DNA of 64,000 nt from Ascaphus truei (Eukaryota; Chordata; Amphibia; Anura; Ascaphidae), in assembly GCA_036426205.1 (NCBI GenBank), contig WSYH01001181.1:62001-126000 (forward strand), in the 5' to 3' direction. The notes below the pieces were generated by a model. It saw only the letters and a list, made by a program, of their open reading frames with translations, did not search any database and was not told the DNA's origin. Positions 11,881 through 21,678 of the stretch are shown piece after piece. Positions within the stretch are counted from its first letter, which is position 1; every line of letters begins with the position of its first letter. A program made the position numbers and the translations under genes.

Positions 11881-12660
11881 GGGACCGCTATGGGAACCAG
11901 GTTTGCACCCAGTTATACAAACATTTTTTTAGCTGATTGGGAGGAAACCAATATTTGGTCCACTCATCCTTTTGGCGCAAACCTGGTCTCCTGGCACAGA
12001 TATATAGATGACGTACTATTGATATGGAAGGGAGGAGAGACTGGACTGAGAAATTTTATTGATTATATAAATGACAACAATGTTAATTTAGAGTTCACAT
12101 CGGAACATAGCCAGGTGAACATAAACTTTCTTGATCTCACAATATATGTAGATAATTCAGAGATCAAGACCAAAACTTTTTTTAAACCGATGGATGACAA
12201 TAATTTTTTAATCATCCAAGGAAAGGATGTCTGATCAATGTGACCTTGGATGTCTGATCAATGTGGAGTAACGGCAGCACGCACCCACGGAGGAAATTCC
12301 ACTGAAGACCACACAAATGTGAGTTATTCCAATCTACTTACCTGAATTATCAATACTTGCCCAACCGATGTCTATGTCTGGTCACTAGCCAGTGAAGGTC
12401 CCACATCATTCCAGTGGGATCTTTTCCAACTATTCGGTACCTAGTGGAAGTGGTTTCATTTCAGGGTTGGAGTATTTTGGTCTGGATAATCTGGGACCTC
12501 CAGGGGACACTATACAAAGCGCTTATGCCCATGGGCTATGCAGCCAGAGGCCCATGTTTGAGCACCATACAGCTTTTGTGATCTTTAATAATTTTTTAAT
12601 GACATCTAGCTGTCACCATCCCAAGTGGCTCAAGAACATACCGTATGGTCAATTCTGAAG
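11881..12660 (+). pseudogene. PLE reverse transcriptase, C-terminal part
   Basis: The frame from 11890 reads MGTRFAPSYTNIF, then RYIDDVLLIW (the RT active-site box, near 12000), then LEFTSEHSQVNINFLDLTIY. This is the palm and thumb of a Penelope-type RT. The N-terminal two thirds is absent: the sequence starts at the palindrome junction. The frame is split at 12213-12586 by a 374-bp insert with a 14-bp TSD, after which the linker resumes with WLKNIPYGQF. Confidence 0.85.
12213..12586. mobile_element. unclassified 374-bp insertion in the PLE RT, 14-bp TSD
   Basis: Flanked by perfect copies of AATAATTTTTTAAT at 12199-12212 and 12587-12600, and it interrupts the RT-to-linker frame. A 19-bp segment, GGATGTCTGATCAATGTG plus one base, is repeated in tandem near its left end (12225-12262). 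There is no poly-A tail and no TIR that I can see. It could be a short retroposon or a PLE-mobilised fragment. Confidence 0.65.
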
Positions 12661-13486
12661 AGTGAAAAGGAATTGCACAGACGATAGTGTATTCAGAGAT
12701 CAAGCACACACATTTCAGGGGAGGTTTTTAGAGAGAGGTTATCAGCCAGAACTTATAAAATCAGCAGTGGATAAAACTAATGCACTACCACGCAGTAACC
12801 TGCTGACACTAAGAGCTAAAAATAAAGACACAGATTTTAAAACACCATTTATTTACCACCTACAACACAGATGCCGCGAAAATCCAACAAATTATTAAAT
12901 GGCATTGGCATGTGGTACAGACAGATCCTATTCTTAAGGATCATATCCCCACTGTCCCGAGAGTGATTTTTAGAAAAACTCCATGCATCAAATCCACACT
13001 GGCCCCTAGCATCTTCAGAAAGGAAGAGGAGTCTAGGATGCAGAGTTGGCTACCTCCACCGATAGGCTTCTTTGGATGCTTTGGATGCAAGGCATGCAAG
13101 CAGGTTTCTAAGGGAGAAAGAACAGAATTCACTTTAAATGTAACAAAAGAAACGTTTAAAATCAAACAGACTTTAAACTGTCGCACGGATCACATTGTGT
13201 ATCTATTGTCATGCCCATGTGGACTCCAGTACGTGGGCCGTACATAAAACACGGCAATATACGCAAGCAAATCATGACACACAGTGTCTCTAAACATTTT
13301 AGCCTGTTTCACGAAGGCAACCCAGGAGCTCTGACATACAAAGGTATAGCGAGAGTAGATAATCACTGGAGAGTCGGAGATAGGCTAAGAAAGTTGTGCC
13401 AACGAGAAACTTATTGGATTTACAAATTAAAGACGCTGACCCCCAGAGGTCTAAACATAGACATAGACCTGGGGGCTTTCATGTGA
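12601..13486 (+). pseudogene. PLE linker and GIY-YIG endonuclease, forward copy (broken)
   Basis: Frames at 12601-12898, 12912-13247 and about 13258-13486 together cover the PLE linker (KNIPYGQF, RGYQPELI), the WLPPPIGFF lead-in, the nuclease core ending at QYVGRT, and NIRKQIMTHSVSKHF. About 40 bp between VGRT and NIRKQ are missing compared with the inverted copy, and there are frameshifts, so this copy is non-functional. Confidence 0.85.
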
Positions 13487-13989
13487 TCTTCTGCACTATT
13501 TTTCATCCCACTGATTTGATTATTAACTCAGACATCACTATGCTACTAATCATAATATTGAAATATTAAATATACACCAGAATCCCCACAGGTTTATCGA
13601 ATTCACTAATTTTCTCCTTTTTTTCTCACCACAGACCTGCGAAACTGGTGCCAACACTGTCTGTATACATATACATATACATGAACATTGCATACGTCTG
13701 GATATTCATCTTTTATTCATTATTTCATTTTTATTAACTCATGGACATTAAAACAAAAAGATTAGCTTGATACATCACATTTTTTTCTAATTATGCATTT
13801 AAGCATTATACCCTAGTCACAATACACTATCCCTTCCATTAAAAATGTGAGTAATATTTATCACATGATAATCAACTATTTTTACACAATTTATTATATA
13901 GATCACATTAAAATTATTAACACATGAATTTTTCACTTGATTCTTTATATTAACACACACACACTGAATTTTCAGATTAATTACAGGTA

Positions 13990-14321
13990 CAGGCATACCC
14001 CGCTTTAAGGACACTCACTTTAAGTACACTCGCGAGTAAGTACATGTCGCCCAATAGGCAAACGGCAGCTCACGCATGCGCCTGTCAGCACGTCCTGAAC
14101 AGCAATACCGGCTTCCTACCTGTACTGAAGCTGTGCACAAGCGGGGAGACTATAGAGCCTGTTACAAATGCCTTATTTACATCAGTTATGCACGTATATG
14201 ACGATTGCAGTACAGTACATGCATAAATAAGTGGAAAAAAGGTAGTGCTTCACTTTAAGTACATTTTCGCTTTACATACATGCTCTGGTCCCATTGCGTA
14301 CGTTAATGCGGAGTATGCCTG
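13990..14321. mobile_element. 332-bp MITE, TIR CAGGCATACYCCGC, TA target
   Basis: Terminal inverted repeats CAGGCATACCCCGC at 13990 and GCGGAGTATGCCTG ending at 14321. The mirrored left arm of the palindrome lacks the insert and shows the empty site with a single TA, so the TSD is TA. A TA target and short TIRs point to a Tc1/mariner-type non-autonomous element. Inside are several copies of CTTTAAGTACA-like words. Confidence 0.85.
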
Positions 14322-14806
14322 TATATACCCTTTTCATTATTAACTCACTATTCTGTTTTAATGCATTTCCATTTATATATATGAATATATACCCTACAGC
14401 ACTTTTTATGGGTTCTTATTAGTTCTACTATGTCCATGACCACTAAGGTCTATGTAATACAGACCACATAGGACTGATGCACTTTTTACTTATGACTGTA
14501 ACATGCGCAGATGCGCGCGCAACCTGTCAACACATGCGCACGAAAAGACTGTGGGAGAAATCTGAACTCACCATTGCCCGTCAGAACAACTACGTAAGGC
14601 GCGCGCACCATCTATCCAAGGATGCGCACGCACCTAATCAAGATTAGGACATTACAACAGATGCGCACACAACTCACTATACGATGAGCGCATTAGCAAA
14701 GATGGCGGCGCTCCGTCGCTTCAAGATGAAGAAATAGATTGAAGCAAGACAGAGATTGGCCAGCTAGCTCATAAAACAGCAAGAACCTGGCTCTTCCACA
14801 TTCAAC

Positions 14807-14846
14807 GAGCCTGAGGAAGCCCTGTATAGGGCGAAATGCGTAGCTC
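14807..14846 (+). ncRNA. hammerhead-like ribozyme motif in PLE
   Basis: Possible stem I strands GAGC (14807-14810) and GCTC (14843-14846) enclose CTGAGGA (14811-14817), stem II GCCC/GGGC with a six-base loop (14819-14832), GAAA (14833-14836) and a minimal TGCGTA segment. Layout fits a type I hammerhead with a very short stem III, as known from Penelope-like elements. The mirror position (10371-10400, minus strand) has GAAACGCGTAG but has lost stem II. Confidence 0.5.
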
Positions 14847-16643
14847 ATCACTTTGGACAGTTGCAGTCATCATAGAGGAGCCAGAGGTGACTTTGTAGCT
14901 CTCTATCCGGAAGCGGAGAAAGAGACCACCTACCTCCTACCACTGAGCGACTCCCTATGTTGTTTTTTTTGTAAGTTTTACTAGAAGCAACAGTTGCTTC
15001 TCATTTTTAAGCTTCACCATTTGTTTTATTCTATTTTGTGCATTCATTTTGTATTTTTAATAAAGCTCATTACATACTGTCAGTAGCAGTGTCCCACAGT
15101 CTGGTGACCATACGGTTAAACCCACCCATCTATCTGAAAAAACTGCAAGATAGCAACGTACCCCCACATCTGGTGCCGTGTACCATTTTTTTTTACTATT
15201 TGGCAAAGGTGATATCAAGATACCATTACAGGAGAACACTCACATTAGCCCGTGTGAGTGACGAATATTGTAACATTACAATATCATAATAGCATAACGC
15301 TCTATTGTCCTCCCATTCCCTCCCCGTAGTATAGCTATCGTTTGCATGTCTATCGATTTAACTGCCTTTTCATTTTCATGAGAGGAAAACCACCGGTAAG
15401 GAGTCACCTACACGACGAGGAACACTCAAGATCCAGCGAAAGATAAAGACACGACAGAAGAAAAATCCCCATCCCAAAGAAGATCTGAGAGTAAAAGAAA
15501 CCTTGATGTGATAGAACTTACATAAGGCCGTGTAAGTTATTTCTTCATTTTATTTCTTCACCTCCATACACACGAGTTTGTATGTTTCCCCCCCCACCCA
15601 TTGAGTCCACCCCATAAGCTGATGTCTCAATAGAGGTGTTTTCATCACATTGATCATCAGCTAAAGAAGATACACCTTAATCCATCCTTCTGTGCTCCCC
15701 CATTTTTCTTGTGTTCCATTACCATCAAGGGTCCTGGATAGATCCTGCTGGGGTTTCGAGTCACACGAGGACATCTCAAGATAAATACGCAATATCCAAA
15801 GACTGTATTTTATCCTTCTTATTTTACACTCTATCTTTAAATATCCTATATATCACACAGAGATAGCGCCCGGGTACTTTTCCAAACAAACTTCTCTAGG
15901 GGCAAAAATAATTTTATTCCTGGGTGCCCTAGAACCTAAGTTTCCCACGCCAATTGAACCTGACCTTGACCGAGGAGTGATCAAAGCTCTCTTTCAGATA
16001 ATGTATCCGCTATTGCGGTCTGCGGTTTGGATGGCTGCCAACCCGTTCCTGGAGGTCGGCCTCAAGGAATCCCCATTGAAATGAAGGGCTCCATTGACTT
16101 CCAATGGGGAACCGCCGCTCCTCCTCTCGGGCGCCACCTGCAGGTCTTCTATGATAATGGGCCCAAATCGCCGGAATCTCCATACGGTTACATGAGGCTG
16201 TAATGGCGACCTATGGAGAGACTGCAAAATGGAGCCTGCAAAGGCGGGAAAAGGGACAAAGGGCCATAAACACAAAATTAACATTAACCCTTTCCCTCCC
16301 GCCTGGATCCCAGTGTATGTGGTTGCTGCATACACTGCAAAGGTACAAACTCCAATAATTGTACCAATATACACATCTAGCAAATAAAACAGTTTGCCAT
16401 GGGGCAGGGGAATAAAAATACATTAATTCCCTCTAAATGTGGGAATAGGATAACCAAGGGACATACCTTTTGGTTATGAAGCAGGGGAACATATGTATTA
16501 TACGTACATTTCTGGTTAACCCCTCACTTCCCAGACGGTGGAAGGGGGTGCCTAATGGGGATGACCCCTTTATTACACACTTGGCACCCCTCCCCCATCA
16601 CACCCGGCATTAATGTGTTGGTAAGTCCCGGTCTACCATGACA

Positions 16644-17240
16644 GTAATGCTTCTGCTACTTTCCAGAATTTAATCAATGATGTTCTCCGAGAGTTACTGG
16701 ACCAATTCGTAGTTCCATACCTGGATAATATCCTAGTCTTCTCAGATAACATCTTGGATCACCAGAAACTTGTCCGGATTGTTCTAGGGTGTCTCTGCAA
16801 TCACAAATTGTACATCAAATTAGAAAAATGCGCTTTTGAAAAGACCAGCATACAATTTCTCGGTTACGTCATCTCCCCTGAGGGTTTAAGTATGGACCCA
16901 GGCAAGATTCAAGCTGTGGTGGAATGGCCAATTCCTCGAAATGAGAAGGACATTCAGAGATTTGTGGGCTTTCCCAACTTCTATAGAAATTTTATTAAAA
17001 AAATCTCTGGCATTATTGTCCCAATCACTCAACTCACACGGAAAGAATTCCCCTTCAAATGGTCTCCTGAAGTGGATATGGCATTTGAATGGCTGAAATC
17101 ATTTTTCACCTGTGCCCCTTTCCTCATTCTACCATTTGTCATGAAAGTGGATGCATCCGACTCCGCTGTTGGTGCCATTCTGTCACAAAGAATTGGACCC
17201 AAGATGCTCCTTCATCCATGCACTATCTATTCGTAACAAA
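16644..17240 (+). pseudogene. Ty3/gypsy RT C-terminal half and start of RNase H (lineage A)
   Basis: Resumes exactly where the frame broke at 6733: ATFQNLINDV, PYLDNILVFSDN, KCAFEKTSIQFLGYVIS, RFVGFPNFYRNFIKKIS, then LPFVMKVDASDSAVGAILSQR. The second catalytic aspartate of the YxDD box is Asn here. The frame ends in a stop at about 17235, inside the RNase H domain. Confidence 0.9.
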
Positions 17241-18440
17241 TGTCAACAGCTGAATGAAATGATAACATCGGAAACAAAGAACTTTTGTCTATAAAAGCCA
17301 CATTCTCAGAGTGGAGACATTTAATTGAGGGGGTCAATCACCCGGTTACCGTCTTTACAGATCACAGGAAATTAGAATTTATTCGATCCGCAAAGAGACT
17401 GTATGCGCAACAAGCCAGGTGGGCTCTATTCTTCGCAAGATTTCAGTTCCACATTTCATACTGCCCGGCACCAAGAATGGTAAAGCTGACATCTTGTCAC
17501 GGTTATTACCTAAACCTAGTTCAGATAAAGAGCAAGAAGAAACTATTCTTCCAAAGAAAATTTTTCTGGGCGTTACGTTTTCCGACGATCTCCCCACATG
17601 AATGAAGGGAGCCTACGCAATTGACTATTTACTTAATAAACCTAAACCGGAAGCTGAGCTATTTCTATGTGATAGTCTGTGGAACTGTAAGGGCCGCCTG
17701 TTCATCCCTAAGGAGGTTAAGTTAGAAGTGCTCCAATTAATTCGCATCGCCTGCCCTGCTGGTCACCCAGGTGTCCTCAAGACACAGGAACTGTTGTCCT
17801 GCTATTTTGGGTGGCCCAAATGAGCACAAGATGTTAAAGACTATGTCCTCTCCTGTGAGACCTATGCTAGGACAGGACCAAGACTCCTCCAGCATCCCCT
17901 ATGGGTGTGCTGCAGCCTTTTCAGATTCCTACTCATCCTTAGGGGTCAATATGAATGGATTTTATTGTTGATCTACCCATATCAATTGGACATAATATCA
18001 TTCTGGTAGTAGTGGATCAACTTACAAAAGTGGCTCACTTTATTGCAGCACAGAATCTCCCTTCCGCAGACCAGACAGCCAAGCTGATTGTGAAAGAGGT
18101 ATTACAGCTTAATAGGGCTCCAGATGAGATCATATCTGATAGAGGGGTGCAATTCACTTAAAAGTTTTGGAGGACTTCCTGTTCCTCTCTAGGAATTTGT
18201 TTACATTTATCATCTGGCTATCATCCACAATCCAATTGCCAGACCAAAAGGACCAATGAGACATTGGAACAATACTTATGATGTTTTGTTTGCCATCTCC
18301 AGGATGACTGGATTGATTTTCTACCACCAGTTTAGTTTTTGAACAACTCACATCATTTATCGACACAGAAGAGACCCTTCCCCTCAAATGTTGGATTTCA
18401 TACAACTTTTATTCCTCATTTTCCATCTTTTTTGTCCCAT
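17241..18440 (+). pseudogene. Ty3/gypsy RNase H end and integrase (lineage A), broken
   Basis: RNase H continuation ([28 protein letters not shown]), a spacer, then the integrase zinc-binding region (GHPGVLKTQELLSCYFGWPK), the catalytic core (MDFIVDLPIS...VVVDQLTKVAHFIA...IISDRGVQFT) and its end (SGYHPQSN.QTKRTNETLEQYL, HHLSTQ). At least four stops or frameshifts are visible. Similarity ends near 18440, where lineage E sequence begins; no 3' LTR follows. Confidence 0.85.
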
Positions 18441-18866
18441 TCCGGCAGTTACAGAGACATTTGAGGTTCTGCGAGTTGTCCAGGAGACCCTTAAAGAGAC
18501 ACTTCCGGAGGCTCTGTCACAGGAGACATGGCAATTTACACCTTTTATACCAGGATCATATGATTTAGCAAAACAAGAGTTCAGCCTGTCCTGTGATGCC
18601 TGCCAGTGAGTAGGCAAGGCAGGTGATTGTGTGAAGTCAACCTTGAACCCACTACCAGTAATAGGGGATACCTTCCAGAGAGTAGCTATGGATATAGTGG
18701 GACCTCTCATGATCCCTAGTTGGTCTGGCAAGCGCTATATCCTCATGGTGGTGGATATTTCCACCAGGTACCCTGAGGCTGTTGCCCTAACCACCATTGA
18801 CGCAAGGGCAGTAGCCAAAGCATTAATAGTCATTTTCACTAGAGTAGGATTCCCTAGTAAGATTGT
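18441..18866 (+). pseudogene. Ty3/gypsy integrase core, first part (lineage E)
   Basis: Frame with STLNPLPVIGDTFQRVAMDI, VGPLMIP.WSGKRYILMVVD, RYPEAVAL and VGFPSKIV. This is the integrase core of a gypsy clade distinct from lineage A, of the type that pairs with SCAN-like gag. An in-frame stop precedes it at about 18608. It is cut by the palindromic PLE at 18867; the continuation VTDQGMQLMSEL is at 20087 and following. Confidence 0.8.
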
Positions 18867-20078
18867 TTGAGAAGGTACCCGGGCGCTATCTCTGTATGGC
18901 TTATCTGATGTGTGGAAGTATAAAAAGAGTGGTGTAATACTGCCTGTAAGTTGTTTTCAAGTGGTGTCCTCTTGTGACTCGGAACCCCAGCAGGATCTAT
19001 CCAGGACCCTTATAGGTAATGAATACAAAAAGGATGGGGGAGCAAAAAGTGGCACCGGCAGTGTTATAGAACTTGTAATTGCTTTTAAGATGAAGAAGTT
19101 ATATCCTGGGCAAGTGTGGTAGCTCAGGTGTCTAATGTCTAATTGGAAGGAAATCACACATGGGTATAGTGTGTTGGTGAGAAGGTGAAATAAATAAAGG
19201 ATATATAACTTACACGGCCTTGTGTAAGCCCAGTCGCATCAGAGTTTCTTTGGGAGTCCCGTGTGCTTCTGATGTGGCTTTTTCTTGCGGGTGGGTCTCT
19301 TCTTGGTATATGGGCCGCTTACTTCGTGGTTCACAAGTGCGCTCCAGGTGGATTTCCTTTGATCAGTTCTTCCGTGCAGTGCTCAAACCTGCTTGCCGGA
19401 GCTATGCTCATAGACGGGGAAAGCAGGCAGAGACAAGGGAGATTCAAGCATCACAGCTTGTGAACATAAACATGTGTCTACTCCTCCCTCTGTGCGCCCA
19501 GGTACATTTTACAGCTAGGACCATCATCCGTTTTTCAAAGGGATGAGATGGTCAGCAGCTGTAAAATGTACCTGGGCGACAGAGGAGGAGTAGACACATG
19601 TATGTTCACAGCTGTGATGCTTGAATCTGTCCCGTGTCTCTGCCTGCTTCCCCCGTCAGAGCATAGCTCCTGGCAAGCAGAGTTGAGCAGCTGCACCGGA
19701 AGGAAGAAGAACTGATCAAAGGAAATCCACCTGGACGGCACTGTGAACCACGAAGTAGTAGACGTAGCGGCCATATACCAAGAAGAAGGAACCCACACGC
19801 AAGAAGAAGAAAAGCCACATCAGAAGCACCGGGACTCCCAAAGAAACTCTGATGCGATCTGGGCTACACAAGGCCGTGTAAGTATATATATATTATTATT
19901 TATTTCACCTTCTCACCAACACACATACCCATGTGTGATTATCCTTCCAATTAGACATTAGACCTGACGCACCACACTTGCCCAGGATATAACTTCTTCA
20001 TCTTAAAAAGCAATTCAAGTTCTAATAACACTGCCTGTTTCCAACTATTGTGCTCCCCCATCCTTTTTGTATTCATTA
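18867..20078 (-). mobile_element. second palindromic PLE remnant, 14-bp TSD
   Basis: Flanked by CCTAGTAAGATTGT (18853-18866) and CCTAGTAAGGTTGT (20079-20092), a 14-bp TSD with one difference, inside an integrase gene. Arms of about 520 bp (19025-19545 and 19550-20078) are inverted copies of each other. The left tail 18867-19024 is the reverse complement of the right tail of the PLE at 15715-15890, including GCGCCCGGGTAC. No RT or nuclease remains. Hairpins of the GGCCGTGTAAG class lie at 19207-19229 and 19864-19884. Confidence 0.8.
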
Positions 20079-20150
20079 CCTAGTAAGGTTGTGACTGATC
20101 AAGGGATGCAACTCATGAGTGAATTGCCATAGGCAATCCTGACTCTTTTT
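20079..20150 (+). pseudogene. Ty3/gypsy integrase core, end fragment (lineage E)
   Basis: Reads VVTDQGMQLMSELP then a stop. This directly continues the frame broken at 18866. Similarity to gypsy integrase fades by about 20150. Confidence 0.75.
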
Positions 20151-20245
20151 TAGAGATTACATGGCAATCTACAGGCCTGCCAGGAGAGAAAGATCAGGCA
20201 GGGGCAGGAAGGACTTCTTAAGAGATCAAGAGATATGGGCTTATC

Positions 20246-21393
20246 GTGGTCAGGAAACGTGGAGGGAAGACCCAGGGCAATGCAGAGGAGACAATACAGA
20301 TAATTAATCTCTCCCGCAAAACCCTTGACTGTAACCACATATGCGTCCTATCCAAGGGGTTATCCTTCTCTCCTACAAATAATATCGACATTTTCAAATG
20401 TATTAAAGACGTCAGTTTTTTCTCACATAAACTTTATTAAATAAGTTCTTCACTAGACGCCAAAATAATAGTTTGCGTGATACTCCATATGAGGATTTTG
20501 ATCACATTGACTTTTCAGGCCTAAGAACCATGCAAGCTTAGTGGAGGAAAATGAGAGGACTCCAGGGTAAGGTCCATTTACAGACTTAAAAAGTCAATCA
20601 AAATGTACCCCCGAAAAGAAACTACTGGAGCTTGAATATCGATATGTTCTCTAAATGTGTTACAACAGACATTAAGAAACAGACTAAACAGGCAGGATAC
20701 AACAATCTGAGCTTGCAAGAACGCAAAGCCCTTAAAGATCTCAAGAAAGGCCAACATATTATAATCAAACCATCATAATAAGGAGGGTAATACAGTAGTG
20801 ATGGATAAAGAAGCCTATGCTATTGAATGTATCCGACTACTGGCTGATACTAAATTTTATGCCACCTTGAAATCAGACCCTACAAAATCTTTCAATAAAG
20901 AACTGAAAGACATATTTATGGAAGGTCTTAATAACAAAGTTACATTGAAAAAGGAGTTTGAGTTTATAATGATAGATAATTCCCAAATCACAACATTCTA
21001 TCATCTCACCAGGGGACCAATTGTGTCAGGGATTAATAATGTAACATCTAATGCCAGTAAATATCTTGATGTATTGCGACCTGTTGTTAGTTCACTTCCC
21101 TCCTTTCTCAAAGACACCAAAGATGTGTTACTTAAATTGGAAGATGTAGTGGTTGAAAAAAAGACCTTGCTTGTAGGCCTGGATGTGGAGGGACTTTATA
21201 CTAGTATTCCCCACACTCATGGAATGCATGCCTTCTCACATTTTTTAAGATAAAAAGATAACAGCTCTGAATTACATAATGGATTCATTATGAACTTGTT
21301 GAACTTTGTTCTAACGAAAAATGTATATCTGTTTGACCAGACATATATCATCAAATCCAGGGCACCCCAATGGGGACCTCCAGTGCTCCCACC
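20246..21393 (+). pseudogene. PLE N-terminal region and RT first half
   Basis: The frame at 20246 contains INLSRKTLDCNHICVLSKGLSF, the typical PLE N-terminal NLS..L....LLSKGLSF motif (shown here only in part). Later pieces read SLQERKALKDLKKGQHIIIK and, from 20798, VVMDKEAYAIECIRLLADTK, GPIVSGINNVTSNASKYLD and LLVGLDVEGLYTSIPH, the RT core with D in GLDVEGLYT. Stops and frameshifts occur between pieces. The RT is cut after TSSAPT at 21393 by a solo LTR; it resumes at 30588. Confidence 0.85.
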
Positions 21394-21519
21394 TGTCATG
21401 ATGGACACCAACACAACACATTTATATTTCTGGGTACTCGATAGAACAGAACAAGTTGCAAAATAAATTGTGATTTATTTCCTTAATAGACAAACACACG
21501 ACATCTGCAGAATACACTT

Positions 21520-21535
21520 AAAACAACACTTACTG
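21520..21535 (+). repeat. left target-site duplication of the L1
   Basis: AAAACAACACTTACTG, repeated exactly at 29221-29236. It is preceded by TT, giving a bottom-strand TTTT/AA nick site, the classical L1 endonuclease preference. The same block in the other LTR copies (CCCAGTAAGTG on their sense strand) shows the empty site. Confidence 0.9.
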
Positions 21536-21678
21536 ACGGCACATGCGCGACGGACTGGGAGATGGCTGCTTAAGCTGAGAGCTCCTCCGATCCCCAGCGC
21601 ATTTATATAAATAAATACCAGAAAAACCCACCCAAACTCGGCGCAAAATATACCCTCAGCAGCATTGAAGCGGCGGCT

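Larger units (their letters stand above)
13031..15714 (+). repeat. right arm of PLE palindrome
   Basis: Plus-strand 3' half of the PLE, matched by the inverted left arm. It contains the broken nuclease, an AT-rich 3' region, a MITE (13990-14321), a hammerhead-like motif (14807-14846) and two hairpins of the GGCCGTGTRAGT class (15237-15260, 15515-15538). Confidence 0.9.
9500..15894 (+). mobile_element. Penelope-like element with giant inverted repeat, 14-bp TSD
   Basis: Flanked by a perfect 14-bp duplication, TCTAGGGGCAAAAA, at 9486-9499 and 15895-15908. A plus-strand PLE (end of RT, linker, GIY-YIG nuclease, 3' region) occupies about 11881-15714. A near-complete inverted copy of its nuclease and 3' region occupies 9500 to about 11880. 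The arms are about 2.4 and 2.7 kb around a ~1.15-kb centre; the right arm is longer mainly because of a MITE at 13990-14321. A 180-bp tail (15715-15894) is found only on the right; its sequence recurs, inverted, at 18867-19024. Terminal inverted or tandem arrangements are a known trait of PLEs. Confidence 0.85.
8309..16602 (-). mobile_element. minus-strand LTR nested in LTR copy 3, TSD CCCGG
   Basis: Present as 8309-9499 and 15895-16602 (about 1.9 kb). In plus orientation it starts TGTCACGGTAAC and ends CCCCATCACA; the flanks carry CCCGG at 8304-8308 and 16603-16607. No gag or pol sequence is visible, so it is best read as a solo LTR of a family different from copies 1-4. It is split by the palindromic PLE at 9500-15894. 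Small open frames inside it show no recognisable domain. Confidence 0.75.
6734..16643 (+). mobile_element. solo LTR (copy 3) inside the gypsy RT, TSD GTAAT, itself interrupted
   Basis: The LTR is made of 6734-8308 and 16608-16643, about 1.6 kb in all. It starts TATGGCGGTGAG (TG mutated to TA) and ends CTACCATGACA. The perfect TSD GTAAT occurs at 6729-6733 and 16644-16648; joining the flanks restores the conserved FGLCNA..ATFQ RT motif. Its 5' end aligns with the 5' end of copy 4 (read from 30582 leftward), and its CCAGTAAGTGTT block near 8203 aligns with copies 1, 2 and 4. A minus-strand LTR is nested at 8309. Confidence 0.85.
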
